NCBI GenBank assembly: GCA_910578405.1 | Contig: CAJTQO010000010.1 | Span: 27,120 to 91,119, forward strand | DNA: 64,000 nt | Origin: an uncultured Lachnospiraceae bacterium | Lineage (GTDB): Bacteria; Bacillota; Clostridia; Lachnospirales; Lachnospiraceae | Direction of reading: 5' to 3' | Shown here: one piece after another, positions 35,458 through 44,657 of the stretch | Layout of the letters: each line of letters opens with the position of its first letter | How positions within the stretch are numbered: position 1 is the stretch's first letter | Made by a program: the position numbers and the translations under genes | Notes under the pieces: model-generated | Databases searched by the model: none | Seen by the model: the letters and a program-made list of their open reading frames with translations, nothing else | Told to the model about the DNA's origin: nothing

Positions 35458-36261
35458 TCAGCCGCCGCAGCTATGATAATGGCGCAGGCCGCCTTTCCAG
35501 ACAATAGCCGACAGGCACGCCAAAACAAGCGCAACCACAGGTGACAGCATACACAGCCAGGCAGGCGCGTCCGGCTTGCCCAGCAAATAAACGGCCGGAT
35601 AAAAATTCAAATAGGCAACCGGCACAATCCCGGTCACTAATACCCGGAAAGCCCTGCCAAAAATCGTCACCGGATATTTCTGTATCAGCAGATAAATCTG
35701 AGTAAAGACAGAACTCAGCGCGCTCCCCCTTGTAGTCCAGAACGTCACACAGGAAATCAGGAAACGGATGCATACCACTATGGTTCCGCCGGACAAAATA
35801 AAAACAGCAAACCAAAGAATATGCCCTATCCCCCATTGCGCTTCTGCCATATACAGGCCAACTGCCACCAGCGCTGCCCCAAGCATCGTATCGCAAACGC
35901 CTACATAATTAATATCTCCGCCTACCAACTGCAAAAACGGGCTGACCGGACGCAACAGGTAGATATCAAAAGAACCTGACACAATCTCATCCTCTATCTT
36001 GGACAGTTTCCGAAAGAAAATGGAAAATATGCTCCAGCATATCATAAACATACCGTAAAGCGTCAGCAAATCACCCACGCCCCAATTCCCCAGCGCATGA
36101 AACCTCCAGGAAATCACCGAAATCTGCACAATGTTGGCGCCGTTTAAAAGCGCCACGCTTACCAGGCTCATCCAAAAATCCGCTCTGTATTCCAGTATGC
36201 CCTTCATCGTCATTTTTAATAAAGAAACGTACATTTTAACCTGAAACCTTACCTCACCCAT
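35458..36261 (-). CDS. ABC-2-type exporter permease (COG3694-like)
   Basis: The ATG at 36261 (AAGGAGCGAAGG upstream) gives 267 residues; a longer frame to 36411 overlaps the upstream permease gene. The protein has about six hydrophobic helices, with SLVSVALLNGANIV near the start and PVVALVLACLSAIVW at the end. The segment GSFDIYLLRPVSPFLQ is typical of this ABC-2 branch. It pairs with the next permease and an ATPase as an export system of unknown cargo. Confidence 0.82.
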   Translation of the reverse strand: MGEVRFQVKMYVSLLKMTMKGILEYRADFWMSLVSVALLNGANIVQISVISWRFHALGNWGVGDLLTLYGMFMICWSIFSIFFRKLSKIEDEIVSGSFDIYLLRPVSPFLQLVGGDINYVGVCDTMLGAALVAVGLYMAEAQWGIGHILWFAVFILSGGTIVVCIRFLISCVTFWTTRGSALSSVFTQIYLLIQKYPVTIFGRAFRVLVTGIVPVAYLNFYPAVYLLGKPDAPAWLCMLSPVVALVLACLSAIVWKGGLRHYHSCGG

Positions 36262-36317
36262 GAATTTCCTTCGCTCCTTGCTTCCTCCATGCATTTTCCT
36301 TTCTCTTCCCCAAAGCC

Positions 36318-37124
36318 TTATCCTCCCTGCACCGACAAACGCCGGTGTACCTTCCTCCACGCCAGCCGCCCAAAGCAAAACAACGCCAGCGCCCAAAATC
36401 CTTGTAAGCATATCCCCAAAACGATTTCCCTTTCCGCCAGTGCGCCTGTATAAATATTTAAGGGCATTTCAAAGATACACCGGAAAGGCAGCGCACGTAT
36501 CACCGCCTGCATCCACTCCGGATACAGCCAGTTGGGTATCAGTTTGCCGGACAAAATCGTTAAAATCCCACTGTAAGCCATTGTAATCTGCCGGATATCC
36601 AACGTTACAAAACAAACCAGACCAAGCAAAAAATTCAGGGAAAATAAAATGAAAAATCCAAGCGCAACGCTTACCGCAAACGCTACAGCGCAAAGCGCCG
36701 TAGCCGGCAGCTCCATCCCAAGGAAAAACACACCCAACAGCCAGGCAGGCAAAACCAGCCATAAAAGGCTGAACAGGGCAACGGCTGCATTGCGCGTCAA
36801 CAATTGGCTCTGCAAATCCCTTGGCCGCAATAAATCCGTGTCAATACGTCCCGTACGCACCTGGTCCGCAATGTAATTCTGCGGCGCGCTTTTTAATGCA
36901 GACGGATAAAAAACAATATCCAGCGCCACCGCCAACATGGCATATGTCACCATAGCCTGCAGGGGCCTGCCCACAAGCCCCGGGTCCTGACGGTACAAAG
37001 CCTGCCACAGACTGCACACCCCATACATGGCAATAAAGCTGTAACATAAACGCAGCAGAAAATCCGCCCGGTACAGCCCCGCTGCACGCATTTCCGTTTT
37101 AAACCAGTTGACAAAAACCTTCAT
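36318..37124 (-). CDS. ABC-2-type exporter permease (COG4587-like)
   Basis: A 268-residue membrane protein with about six helices. The segment RTGRIDTDLLRPRDLQ parallels the LLRP motif of its partner permease. Its ATG overlaps the ATPase stop (37121-37124) and it ends just before the start of the next permease, so the three genes form one operon. Cargo is unknown; related trios export drugs, lipids or peptides. Confidence 0.83.
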   Translation of the reverse strand: MKVFVNWFKTEMRAAGLYRADFLLRLCYSFIAMYGVCSLWQALYRQDPGLVGRPLQAMVTYAMLAVALDIVFYPSALKSAPQNYIADQVRTGRIDTDLLRPRDLQSQLLTRNAAVALFSLLWLVLPAWLLGVFFLGMELPATALCAVAFAVSVALGFFILFSLNFLLGLVCFVTLDIRQITMAYSGILTILSGKLIPNWLYPEWMQAVIRALPFRCIFEMPLNIYTGALAEREIVLGICLQGFWALALFCFGRLAWRKVHRRLSVQGG

Positions 37125-38104
37125 GCCTTGCCGCCCTCCTGGTAAATATCCCTTACAATCTGCTCAATATCTGCATTTTGGATGGTAATGTCCCGGATAG
37201 AAACCCCTCCCTGCCGGATATGAAACAGGATTTCATCCACTGCATACTGCCCCTGCGCAAACGTAACCGTCACTTTCCCATCCTTTTGTTTCTTGGCCTG
37301 TACCCCCGGGAGAGAAATTTCCGGCGGCTCCCCTTCAAACGCAAGCTCCATCCGGCGCTCCCGTCCATAACGCTCCCGCAGCCCCTGCAGCCTTCCATCG
37401 TACAGGATGCTTCCGGCATTTATTACAATCACCCGGTCTACCAGTTTCTCCATATCCACCACATCATGAGTAGTCAGCAACACTGTCACCTTCCGCTCCT
37501 GGTTGATTTTCAGTATAAATTCCCTTAACCGCTCTTTGGCCACCACATCCACGCCAATGGTCGGCTCATCCAAAAATAAGACATGCGGGTCATGCATTAG
37601 AGCCGCCGCCAAATCAGCCCTTACCCTCTGTCCCAGGCTTAATTGACGCACCGGCTGTCCAAGAAAAGGCTCCAAATCTAACAATCCGCAAAACATCTCC
37701 AGATTCCTTTTAAACCGGCCATCCTCAATCCGGTACATCTCCTTTAAAATACGCAGGCTGTCAATCACTGGCACATCCCACCAAAGGGAGGTCTTCTGTC
37801 CAAACACCACGCCGATGTTCTGTAAATGCGCTTTGCGCTCTATATGAGGCGTCAGCCCATTCACCTCTATGGAACCGCTGTCCGGCGTCAGGATGCCGGA
37901 TAACATCTTAATCGTTGTAGATTTGCCTGCGCCGTTTTGCCCGATGTAGCCCACGGCTTCCCCATCCTGTATGTCAAAATCAATACCGTCCACAGCCCGG
38001 CGGATGGCATATTGCGGACGCACCAATGAACGCAGCGCAGCAAACCGGCCTTCCTGCGGCTGTGCAATCCGGTAAGTTTTCGTCAATTTTTTTACTGATA
38101 TCAT
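37121..38104 (-). CDS. ABC exporter ATP-binding protein (COG4586-like)
   Basis: The 327-residue ATPase has Walker A GQNGAGKST, signature LSLGQRVRADLAAAL and Walker B VLFLDEPTIGVD. The long N-terminal lead (EGRFAALRSLVRPQY) and C-terminal extension from about residue 235 are characteristic of the ATPase that partners two ABC-2 permeases of this type. Confidence 0.9.
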   Translation of the reverse strand: MISVKKLTKTYRIAQPQEGRFAALRSLVRPQYAIRRAVDGIDFDIQDGEAVGYIGQNGAGKSTTIKMLSGILTPDSGSIEVNGLTPHIERKAHLQNIGVVFGQKTSLWWDVPVIDSLRILKEMYRIEDGRFKRNLEMFCGLLDLEPFLGQPVRQLSLGQRVRADLAAALMHDPHVLFLDEPTIGVDVVAKERLREFILKINQERKVTVLLTTHDVVDMEKLVDRVIVINAGSILYDGRLQGLRERYGRERRMELAFEGEPPEISLPGVQAKKQKDGKVTVTFAQGQYAVDEILFHIRQGGVSIRDITIQNADIEQIVRDIYQEGGKA

Positions 38105-38291
38105 AGAAATATCGTTCCTCTCTAACTGTTTTTAATCTATTTTTCTAACCCGTCACTTTCTCATACGCCTGTTCCGCTTCTTCCGCCATCCTGTCACTGG
38201 AAAAATAAAGAAGTCTCCATTGCCACTTCCCGCTCTTGTCTAAACAGACTGGCAAATTCCTCAGAATTATGTATATTGTTTATGAAATTTA

Positions 38292-38320
38292 ATTATACAC
38301 CTTTATTTGAATAATGTATA
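38292..38320 (-). promoter_or_regulatory. Possible promoter of the ABC-2 exporter operon
   Basis: On the minus strand TATACA (38315-38320), 17 bases, TATAAT (38292-38297), about 190 bases before the ATPase. The -35 matches only four of six positions. Confidence 0.45.
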
Positions 38321-38354
38321 GCCAAAACACATTCCGTAAAAAATTTAAATAGAA

Positions 38355-38383
38355 TTGCCATATTCTTCATACTATGTTAAAAT
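38355..38383 (+). promoter_or_regulatory. Promoter of leader ORF and ABC exporter
   Basis: TTGCCA (38355-38360), 17 bases, TAAAAT (38378-38383), directing transcription to the leader ORF at 38469 and the exporter at 38654. Confidence 0.6.
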
Positions 38384-38468
38384 GCCAACAGAAAAAACGC
38401 CTAATACGGCGCTGCCATGGATATCATTTCTTTATGGCCAAATATCATAACGAAAGGAGTCTATATCA

Positions 38469-38549
38469 ATGAGAACAACTGGAAAAATGACAAAACCACG
38501 AATCACTGCACGGAGGACAGGGAACTGCCTTTACCCGGAGCATGTTTGA
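38469..38549 (+). CDS. Possible 26-residue leader peptide
   Basis: The ORF has a good ribosome site (AAAGGAG, 10 bases before ATG) and encodes a very basic peptide with several Arg and Thr residues (MRTTGKMTKPRITARRTGN at its start). It lies between the promoter and the exporter ORF, and a small hairpin (38586-38601) follows. That layout suggests an upstream regulatory ORF, as seen before some drug-resistance transporters. Whether it is translated is unknown. Confidence 0.35.
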   Translation: MRTTGKMTKPRITARRTGNCLYPEHV

Positions 38550-38653
38550 AAAAGCTCTGATAATACTGCCAGCGCAGAATAAATCCCCTGTCTAAACAGG
38601 GAAGACAGTTCCAAATAGCAACTGCCCTCCGGAAACCTATCTATGGAGGACAT

Positions 38654-40456
38654 ATGGAATCAAAATTTACAAAACAACGGGCAGTAAAATTTTTATCTTA
38701 CTACAAGCCCCATCGCAACATATTTATTATGGACATGTTTTTTGCAGCCCTCAGCGCAGGCAGCGTCCTGCTTTTTCCGCTGGTTTCCGGTTATATTGCC
38801 AATGAAGTCTTCACCGGATGGAATGACGGTTCCTGGAAAAAGCTTCTGGCTGCGTCTTTGGTTTTAGCGCTGCTGACTGTCTTAAAAGTCGTAAGCAACA
38901 TTATTTATGCCTACTTTGGCCATGCTATGGGGGCTAAGATGGAAGAATCCATGCGCAAAGAGTTATTCGCGCATTACGAATCTCTGTCCTTTGACTTCCA
39001 TGCCAGGAACAGCTCCGGAAAACTGATGACGGTGCTTTCCAATGACCTGACCAACATGACGGAACTGTTCCATCACGCTCCGGAAGATTTGCTGATGACG
39101 GCAATCAAATTTATCGGCGCATTTTTTGTAATGCTTAGCATCCATATCCCGCTGACCTTGATTGTTTTCTTCGCACTGCCATTCCTTGGAGTGGCAGCGT
39201 ACTATACCGATAAAAAGATGGAGCAATGCCTTTTGGAAAATAAAAGGCATCTGTCTGACTTAAATGAATATGCGGAGGATACCCTTTCCGGCATACGCAC
39301 GGTGAAAGCCTTTGGAAAGGAAAAAGAACATGAAAACCGCTTTCAGGGAAAAAATGAAATATATACGTTAAGCAAATGCCTGTTCTACAAACTGGAAGCC
39401 TGCTTTTATGAGACAGTGGACGCCTGTCCGCAATTCCTGTCCATGCTGGTTGTTATCTTTGGCTCTTTATTTATCGCTAGTGGAAAACTGGATGCGGCAG
39501 TCCTTGTCACATTCCTGCTCTATGCCGGAAGTCTGGCAGAGCCTATCCGCACTATGCTTAATTTTATGCGCCTTTTTGAGGAAGGCAAGGCAAGCTTTAT
39601 CCGCTTTATGGATATGATGGAAATAAAGTCTGCCATCCGGGAAAAACCGGAGGCAGCATCCTTAACCAGCCCACGCGGCGAAATCTCCTTTGACCAGGTT
39701 TCCTTCCACTACGGATATGAAACATCGGCAAAGCTTTCTGCCGCCAATGGCCGGCCGAATGTTTTGGGAAATGCCCCGGAATATGTTTTGGAGAACCTTT
39801 CTTTTCAGATTAAGAGCGGACAGACCGTGGCCTTTGCCGGAGCGTCCGGCATTGGAAAAACTACCATCGCTTCGCTTATTGCTCGGTTTTATGACGTTTG
39901 TGAGGGTTCTATCCGTCTGGACGGCATTGATTTGCGGGATTTGTCCCTGCGCTCCCTCCGGTCACATATCGGCATTGTCCAACAGGAAGTTACTATCTTT
40001 AATTCCACCATCCGGGAAAACATCCGTTATGGGCGTGAAAACGCCACAGAGGAAGAAATTGTGGAAGCTGCAAAACTTGCCAACATCCACGACTTTATCC
40101 TTTCCCTGGAAAACGGGTATGACAGCCTGGTAGGCACGAAGGGCATTATGCTCTCCGGCGGACAGCGGCAAAGGATTAGTATTGCAAGGCTGTTTTTGAA
40201 AAATCCGAAAATCCTCATTATGGACGAAGCGACCAGCGCTCTGGACTATGAAAGCGAAGAAATGATTCGCAAATCCATTGAGCAATTAAAGCGGAACAGG
40301 ACTTCCATCCTGATTGCCCACCGGCTTTCCACAATCCGAAGCGCAGACCAAATCTTTGTTTTGTCTGACAAACGCATTATCGAACAAGGGACGCATGAAG
40401 AACTGGCTGCGAAAAACGGAGAATATGCAAAACTTTGCAGGATTGGGCAATTATAA
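38654..40456 (+). CDS. ABC exporter, fused membrane and ATPase domains
   Basis: The 600-residue protein has a six-helix ABC_membrane domain (residues ~20-310) and an ATPase domain. Walker A is GASGIGKTT, the signature LSGGQRQRIS and Walker B ILIMDEATSALD, and the switch His is in LIAHRLST. It is a half-transporter of the MsbA/multidrug type that works as a homodimer. Cargo is unknown. GGAGG precedes the ATG. The possible leader peptide upstream favours a resistance or stress role, by inference. Confidence 0.92.
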   Translation: MESKFTKQRAVKFLSYYKPHRNIFIMDMFFAALSAGSVLLFPLVSGYIANEVFTGWNDGSWKKLLAASLVLALLTVLKVVSNIIYAYFGHAMGAKMEESMRKELFAHYESLSFDFHARNSSGKLMTVLSNDLTNMTELFHHAPEDLLMTAIKFIGAFFVMLSIHIPLTLIVFFALPFLGVAAYYTDKKMEQCLLENKRHLSDLNEYAEDTLSGIRTVKAFGKEKEHENRFQGKNEIYTLSKCLFYKLEACFYETVDACPQFLSMLVVIFGSLFIASGKLDAAVLVTFLLYAGSLAEPIRTMLNFMRLFEEGKASFIRFMDMMEIKSAIREKPEAASLTSPRGEISFDQVSFHYGYETSAKLSAANGRPNVLGNAPEYVLENLSFQIKSGQTVAFAGASGIGKTTIASLIARFYDVCEGSIRLDGIDLRDLSLRSLRSHIGIVQQEVTIFNSTIRENIRYGRENATEEEIVEAAKLANIHDFILSLENGYDSLVGTKGIMLSGGQRQRISIARLFLKNPKILIMDEATSALDYESEEMIRKSIEQLKRNRTSILIAHRLSTIRSADQIFVLSDKRIIEQGTHEELAAKNGEYAKLCRIGQL

Positions 40457-40583
40457 TGCCAACATGCCTGGAACCATCACTGCCGGATACCGGCAGGTTA
40501 TGGCTCCAGGCGTTTTTAACCATCCGAACGTCCAAACCACTGGCAACCAAGCAATCCCTCATCCAATCCAAAGGAGGCTTACT

Positions 40584-41501
40584 ATGAATCAGCCACAGCC
40601 ACCCATCCTGAAAGAAGTCCGCTCTCACGGCACAAAATCCTTCCCCTGCGCCATTTACCGGACACAGTTTACCGGCAAATGCACTCTGGTGAAACACCAC
40701 TGGCACAACGAAGCGGAAATCCTCTATTTTTCCGGAGGGGAATTCCGGCTGGAAATCAATATGGAGCCTTACCTTATTGACTCCGAATGCCTCTATTTTA
40801 TCAACCCTGGCGAACTGCACAGCATCCTGGCGGAAACCTCCGACAGGCATTGGGAAGACGCTATCGTCTTTTCTCCCGGCATCTTGGGCTTTGATTCCTA
40901 TGACGAAGCCCAAATCCACCTGGTGCGTCCCCTCCAGAATGGCGCCCTGCGCTTCCCACGCTGCATCCTGCCTGGGCATCCCGCCTTTGCCCCTATCCAA
41001 AACACCTTTCAGGAAATCATGCACACCTTTTGGGAAAAATTTCCTGAAACGATTTCCGCCGAGGATGGCATTGTCACCGATGACCTGGCCAGTCAGCTAT
41101 ACGTCAAATCTTCCCTGCTGCGTATCCTTGCCATCCTTTCCGGCTTCCGGCTTTTTACCCCCACGCAAAAAAACCCTGACCGGAGAGTGGAAACCATCAA
41201 AACGGCCCTCACCTATATCAGGGAAAATTACAGCGAAAAAATATACATTGCCGACCTGGCCCGGCAGGTAAACTTAAACGAACAGTATTTCTGCCGTTTT
41301 TTCAAAAAAGCCATTGGCCGTTCTCCTATGGAGTATGTAAATGAATACCGCATCCGGCAGGCGCGCCGCCTCTTGGAAGAAACTGACCTTCCGGTTATGG
41401 AAGTCTGCCTGGAATGCGGCTGCAACAATCTGGGCAATTTCCTCCGGGAATTCCGCAAATATACAGGCACCACGCCTCTCCAATACAGGAAAAAAATATA
41501 A
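40584..41501 (+). CDS. AraC-family transcriptional regulator
   Basis: The ATG at 40584 follows AAAGGAGG; a longer frame from 40314 overlaps the exporter and is not used. The 305-residue protein has an N-terminal cupin-like sensor domain (HHWHNEAEILYFSGGEF, YFINPGELHSI). The C-terminal AraC HTH pair includes IYIADLARQVNLNEQYFCRFFKKAIG and PLQYRKK. It probably senses a sugar and may control the downstream oligo-1,6-glucosidase. Confidence 0.9.
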   Translation: MNQPQPPILKEVRSHGTKSFPCAIYRTQFTGKCTLVKHHWHNEAEILYFSGGEFRLEINMEPYLIDSECLYFINPGELHSILAETSDRHWEDAIVFSPGILGFDSYDEAQIHLVRPLQNGALRFPRCILPGHPAFAPIQNTFQEIMHTFWEKFPETISAEDGIVTDDLASQLYVKSSLLRILAILSGFRLFTPTQKNPDRRVETIKTALTYIRENYSEKIYIADLARQVNLNEQYFCRFFKKAIGRSPMEYVNEYRIRQARRLLEETDLPVMEVCLECGCNNLGNFLREFRKYTGTTPLQYRKKI

Positions 41502-41782
41502 GTCATAAAAACGTAGTTTTTAATCAAATAACAGTAAGACAAATACTATGCCTGTCATTATAATAAAATATAGAAACACGTTCCGGACATACCGGCTCTG
41601 AATCGGCCCCCCATTTGTAAACAGCCTGGCGTCAGGCATACAACGGCGCAAGGAGGAACGCCTCTTTGTCATCCGGGGGCTTTCTCCGGCATTTCCGGGC
41701 GCAAGATGCAAAAGGAAACAAAGAAACCCGTCAATCAAAAAGCAAAATGTGCAAACATGCACAAGAAAGGTATGGTGGAAAC

Positions 41783-43450
41783 ATGAACAAAACTTGGTGG
41801 AAAGAAGCCGTCATTTACCAGATTTATCCCCGCAGCTTTATGGACAGCAATGGGGACGGCATCGGCGACCTGAAAGGGATTACCAGCAGGCTGGACTATT
41901 TGAAATATCTTGGAATCGACGTAATATGGCTTTCACCCGTTTATCAGTCGCCCAATGACGACAATGGCTACGACATCAGCGACTATCAGGCAATTATGGA
42001 AGAATTCGGCAGCATGGAGGATTTTGATGAAATGCTGGCCGAGGCTCATAAACGGGGCATCCGTATTGTTATGGATTTGGTGGTAAACCACACCTCCGAT
42101 GAACACAAATGGTTTATGGAAAGCAGGAAATCCGAAGACAATGCCTACCGTGACTATTATATCTGGCGCGAAGGAAAAGACGCACAGACGCCTCCCAACA
42201 ACTGGGGTTCCTGCTTTAGCGGCTCCGCATGGCAGTACGACGAAGAAACTTCCATGTACTACCTGCACCTTTTCTCCAAAAAACAGCCCGACTTAAACTG
42301 GGATAATCCTCAGGTCCGTAAAGAAGTGTTCGATATGATGACATGGTGGTGCGACAAAGGCATTGACGGTTTCCGTATGGACGTTATCAGCATGATTTCC
42401 AAAACAGAGGAAATGCCGGACGGCGCTATGCGCGGCCCTTACGGTGATTTCAGCCCATACTGCATCCATGGCCCCAACGTACATAAATATCTGCAGGAAA
42501 TGAATGAAAAAGTATTGTCCAAATATGACATTATGACCGTAGGGGAAACCGCGGGCGTTACGGTAGAACATGCAAAACAGTACGCCGGGGAAAATACTCA
42601 TGAGCTGAATATGGTATTCCAGTTCGAACATGTGGAAGGCGAAGGAAAATACGGAAAATGGGGAACCGAGAAAACGCCTCTCCCGAAATTAAAGAAAATT
42701 TTATCCCGCTGGCAGACAGAACTGTACGGCGCGGCATGGAACAGCCTTTATTGGGATAACCACGACCAGCCAAGGGCGGTTTCCCGATTTGGCGACGACC
42801 GTCCGGAATACCGCGACCTTTCCGCAAAAATGCTGGCTACCTGTCTCCATATGATGCAAGGCACGCCTTATATCTACCAGGGTGAGGAACTGGGAATGAC
42901 CAATTACCCGTTCCAGAATCCGTCTGACTTCCGTGACATCGAAAGCATCAACGCTTACAAAGAATGGTGCGCAGAAGGCAGCGTATCCCATGAAGATTTC
43001 TGGCCCTGCATCATCGCCAGAAGCCGTGACAATGCCAGAACACCGGTGCAATGGGATGACAGCGCACAAGCCGGATTTACCACCGGCACGCCTTGGATTG
43101 CCGTAAACCCCAATTACAAGGAAATCAATGCCAAAGCGGAAACCGCAGACACAGCTTCCGTATTCCATTATTACAAAAAGCTCATTACGCTGCGGAAAGA
43201 AAACCCTGTTATCGTTTATGGGAAATATGAATTGCTTCTGCCAGACAGCGAAGAGTTATTCGTCTATACCAGGACACTGGAAAACGAAAAACTGCTGGTA
43301 GTCTGCAACTTTAGCGATAAAGAGACGGCCTTTACCATGCCGGAAGAATTTGTATCGGCATCCTGCTTAATCTCCAACCTGCCAAATGCCTATGACAAAC
43401 AGGAAATCACGCTGAAACCTTACGAAGCATTTGTATTGCAGAAAAAATAG
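41783..43450 (+). CDS. GH13 oligo-1,6-glucosidase / alpha-glucosidase
   Basis: A cytosolic 555-residue GH13 enzyme. WWKEAVIYQIYPRSF opens the barrel. The nucleophile Asp is in GFRMDVISM, the acid Glu in TVGETAG and the transition-state Asp in YWDNHDQPR. The Val after the nucleophile (DVIS) is the residue linked to alpha-1,6 specificity in the family, so isomalto-oligosaccharides are the likely substrate. The start ATG at 41783 is chosen by homology. No transporter gene is adjacent; AraC upstream may regulate it. Confidence 0.9.
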   Translation: MNKTWWKEAVIYQIYPRSFMDSNGDGIGDLKGITSRLDYLKYLGIDVIWLSPVYQSPNDDNGYDISDYQAIMEEFGSMEDFDEMLAEAHKRGIRIVMDLVVNHTSDEHKWFMESRKSEDNAYRDYYIWREGKDAQTPPNNWGSCFSGSAWQYDEETSMYYLHLFSKKQPDLNWDNPQVRKEVFDMMTWWCDKGIDGFRMDVISMISKTEEMPDGAMRGPYGDFSPYCIHGPNVHKYLQEMNEKVLSKYDIMTVGETAGVTVEHAKQYAGENTHELNMVFQFEHVEGEGKYGKWGTEKTPLPKLKKILSRWQTELYGAAWNSLYWDNHDQPRAVSRFGDDRPEYRDLSAKMLATCLHMMQGTPYIYQGEELGMTNYPFQNPSDFRDIESINAYKEWCAEGSVSHEDFWPCIIARSRDNARTPVQWDDSAQAGFTTGTPWIAVNPNYKEINAKAETADTASVFHYYKKLITLRKENPVIVYGKYELLLPDSEELFVYTRTLENEKLLVVCNFSDKETAFTMPEEFVSASCLISNLPNAYDKQEITLKPYEAFVLQKK

Positions 43451-43459
43451 ACATTATTA

Positions 43460-43586
43460 AGAATAGAAGGAGCTGTTGCAAAATAGCTGTTATATGCTAA
43501 ATATGGCATTCAGAACATTAAAATCTCATCCATATATTGTATATAAGCTGCATTTTGCAACAGCCCCTTCTATTCTCCCTTTTTTA
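43460..43586 (+). terminator. Very long hairpin terminator after the GH13 gene, MITE-like
   Basis: Arms 43460-43483 and 43553-43576 are complementary over 24 bases with one mismatch. The core agctgttgcaaaa/ttttgcaacagcc is followed by CCCTTTTTT on the plus strand. The stem is much longer than a usual terminator, and the ~70-base AT-rich interior is itself partly paired, so it may be a small inverted-repeat element that serves as terminator. Confidence 0.65.
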
Positions 43587-44240
43587 CCTTACATATAGTC
43601 CCGCCAAACGCATATCCTGGTCAAACGTCAGCCTGTAAGTTACGTTTACTTTCTCATAGGCCACCATAATCTCCCCCACCGCATAATGCTCGTTCCCCTG
43701 CGACAGCTCCGCAATATAAGCCGTCCCAAACTGTCCCCGCTCTCCCCAGTCCTCCTCCAATATCTGCTTCCTCATCTTCTCTATTTCTTCTTCCTTCAGG
43801 TATGCCTCCATTTCCGCAATGGCATTTCCCTGCAGCGCTGCATAGTCCCCGGCGTCCAATAACTCCACCGTCCCTTTCATAGCCGTCTCTACCTGCGCCT
43901 TGTCAAAATACTTGCTCTCCTCTATCTCAATCCCTTTTGGCATCTTCCAATAAGCCAGACCTGTCAGCAATGCCAATACCGCCACAAAAGAAGCCGCCAT
44001 CCCAAACTTCCTGTTTCTGGCATAACTCTTTTGCTCTGCATCAGAGATACTTTCGTTGAAGCTTCCTGCAATCTCATCCACCGTACCCATCCGGGCAAAA
44101 ATGCTCTCCAGGCTCTCCCCTTTTGACATCCTCAACTGGATATCCGCCAACAACTGCTGTTTGATATCCTTCTTCTTTGCGCCCCCGCACTTGATTTTCC
44201 TTCCAATCGCATTGACATACTGTTTTGCCGTCATCGCCAT
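43584..44240 (-). CDS. HAAS/DUF1700-like membrane protein with DUF3887-like domain
   Basis: The 218-residue protein has an N-terminal helical region (KQYVNAIGRKIKCGGAKKKDIKQQL, MGTVDEIAGSFNE) like HAAS/DUF1700 proteins. One membrane helix (FVAVLALLTGLAYW) follows, then an outside domain (KGTVELLDAGDYAALQ, GEIMVAYEKVNVTYRLTFD). Such genes usually follow a padR gene, as here, and are thought to relay envelope signals. The start follows the PadR stop by 3 bases. Confidence 0.8.
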   Translation of the reverse strand: MAMTAKQYVNAIGRKIKCGGAKKKDIKQQLLADIQLRMSKGESLESIFARMGTVDEIAGSFNESISDAEQKSYARNRKFGMAASFVAVLALLTGLAYWKMPKGIEIEESKYFDKAQVETAMKGTVELLDAGDYAALQGNAIAEMEAYLKEEEIEKMRKQILEEDWGERGQFGTAYIAELSQGNEHYAVGEIMVAYEKVNVTYRLTFDQDMRLAGLYVR

Positions 44241-44243
44241 AGC

Positions 44244-44579
44244 TTATTCCTCCATAATTCTTTCCACACCGCCGGAAATATTCTTCCACACTGTTTCCAT
44301 CCGGCCAAACGCTTCCCGGCCGGCCGCCGTTATTTCATAATATTTCCTGGCCACCTGTTTCCCTTCTGCCTCACTCCACCTGCCAATCACCAGACCGTCC
44401 TCTTCCAAACGGTAAAGAATCGGGTACAGCGTTCCATCCTTTAATAAGAACACCTCCCCGCCCCTTTCCCTCATCTCCTGAATAATCTGATAACCATATT
44501 TCGGTTCCTGCCCCAACAGCTTAAGGACTAGCATATCCAAAATCCCCTTCTTCATTTGCCGTTCATATTTGTCATTCAT
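44244..44579 (-). CDS. PadR-family transcriptional repressor
   Basis: The ATG at 44579 (GGAGTATATCT) gives 111 residues. The winged helix has LDMLVLKLLGQEPKYGYQIIQEM and GTLYPILYRLEEDGLV, the PadR signature. It is in an operon with the HAAS protein and probably represses it by binding the palindrome overlapping its own promoter. Confidence 0.9.
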   Translation of the reverse strand: MNDKYERQMKKGILDMLVLKLLGQEPKYGYQIIQEMRERGGEVFLLKDGTLYPILYRLEEDGLVIGRWSEAEGKQVARKYYEITAAGREAFGRMETVWKNISGGVERIMEE

Positions 44580-44591
44580 AGATATACTCCA

Positions 44592-44614
44592 TATACTTTG
44601 TATCACTAAGTATA
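44592..44614. promoter_or_regulatory. Candidate PadR operator palindrome
   Basis: Perfect 7-bp arms tatactt (44592-44598) and aagtata (44608-44614) are separated by 9 bases, located between the -10 box and the padR ribosome site. Confidence 0.6.
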
Positions 44615-44642
44615 TAATAAAACCAAAGGCGCAAAAAGTCAA
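44614..44642 (-). promoter_or_regulatory. Promoter of padR-HAAS operon
   Basis: Minus strand TTGACT (44637-44642), 17 bases, TATTAT (44614-44619). The palindromic operator touches the -10. Confidence 0.75.
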
Positions 44643-44657
44643 GCAAAAGGGATGCCC

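Larger units (their letters stand above)
38105..38653. other. Divergent intergenic region with promoters and repeated near-palindrome
   Basis: It holds minus-strand and plus-strand promoters, a 26-codon leader ORF, and two copies of TGTCTAAACA (38237-38246 and 38589-38598), the second within a hairpin CCCTGT/ACAGGG (38586-38601). The copies could be operator sites. Confidence 0.5.
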
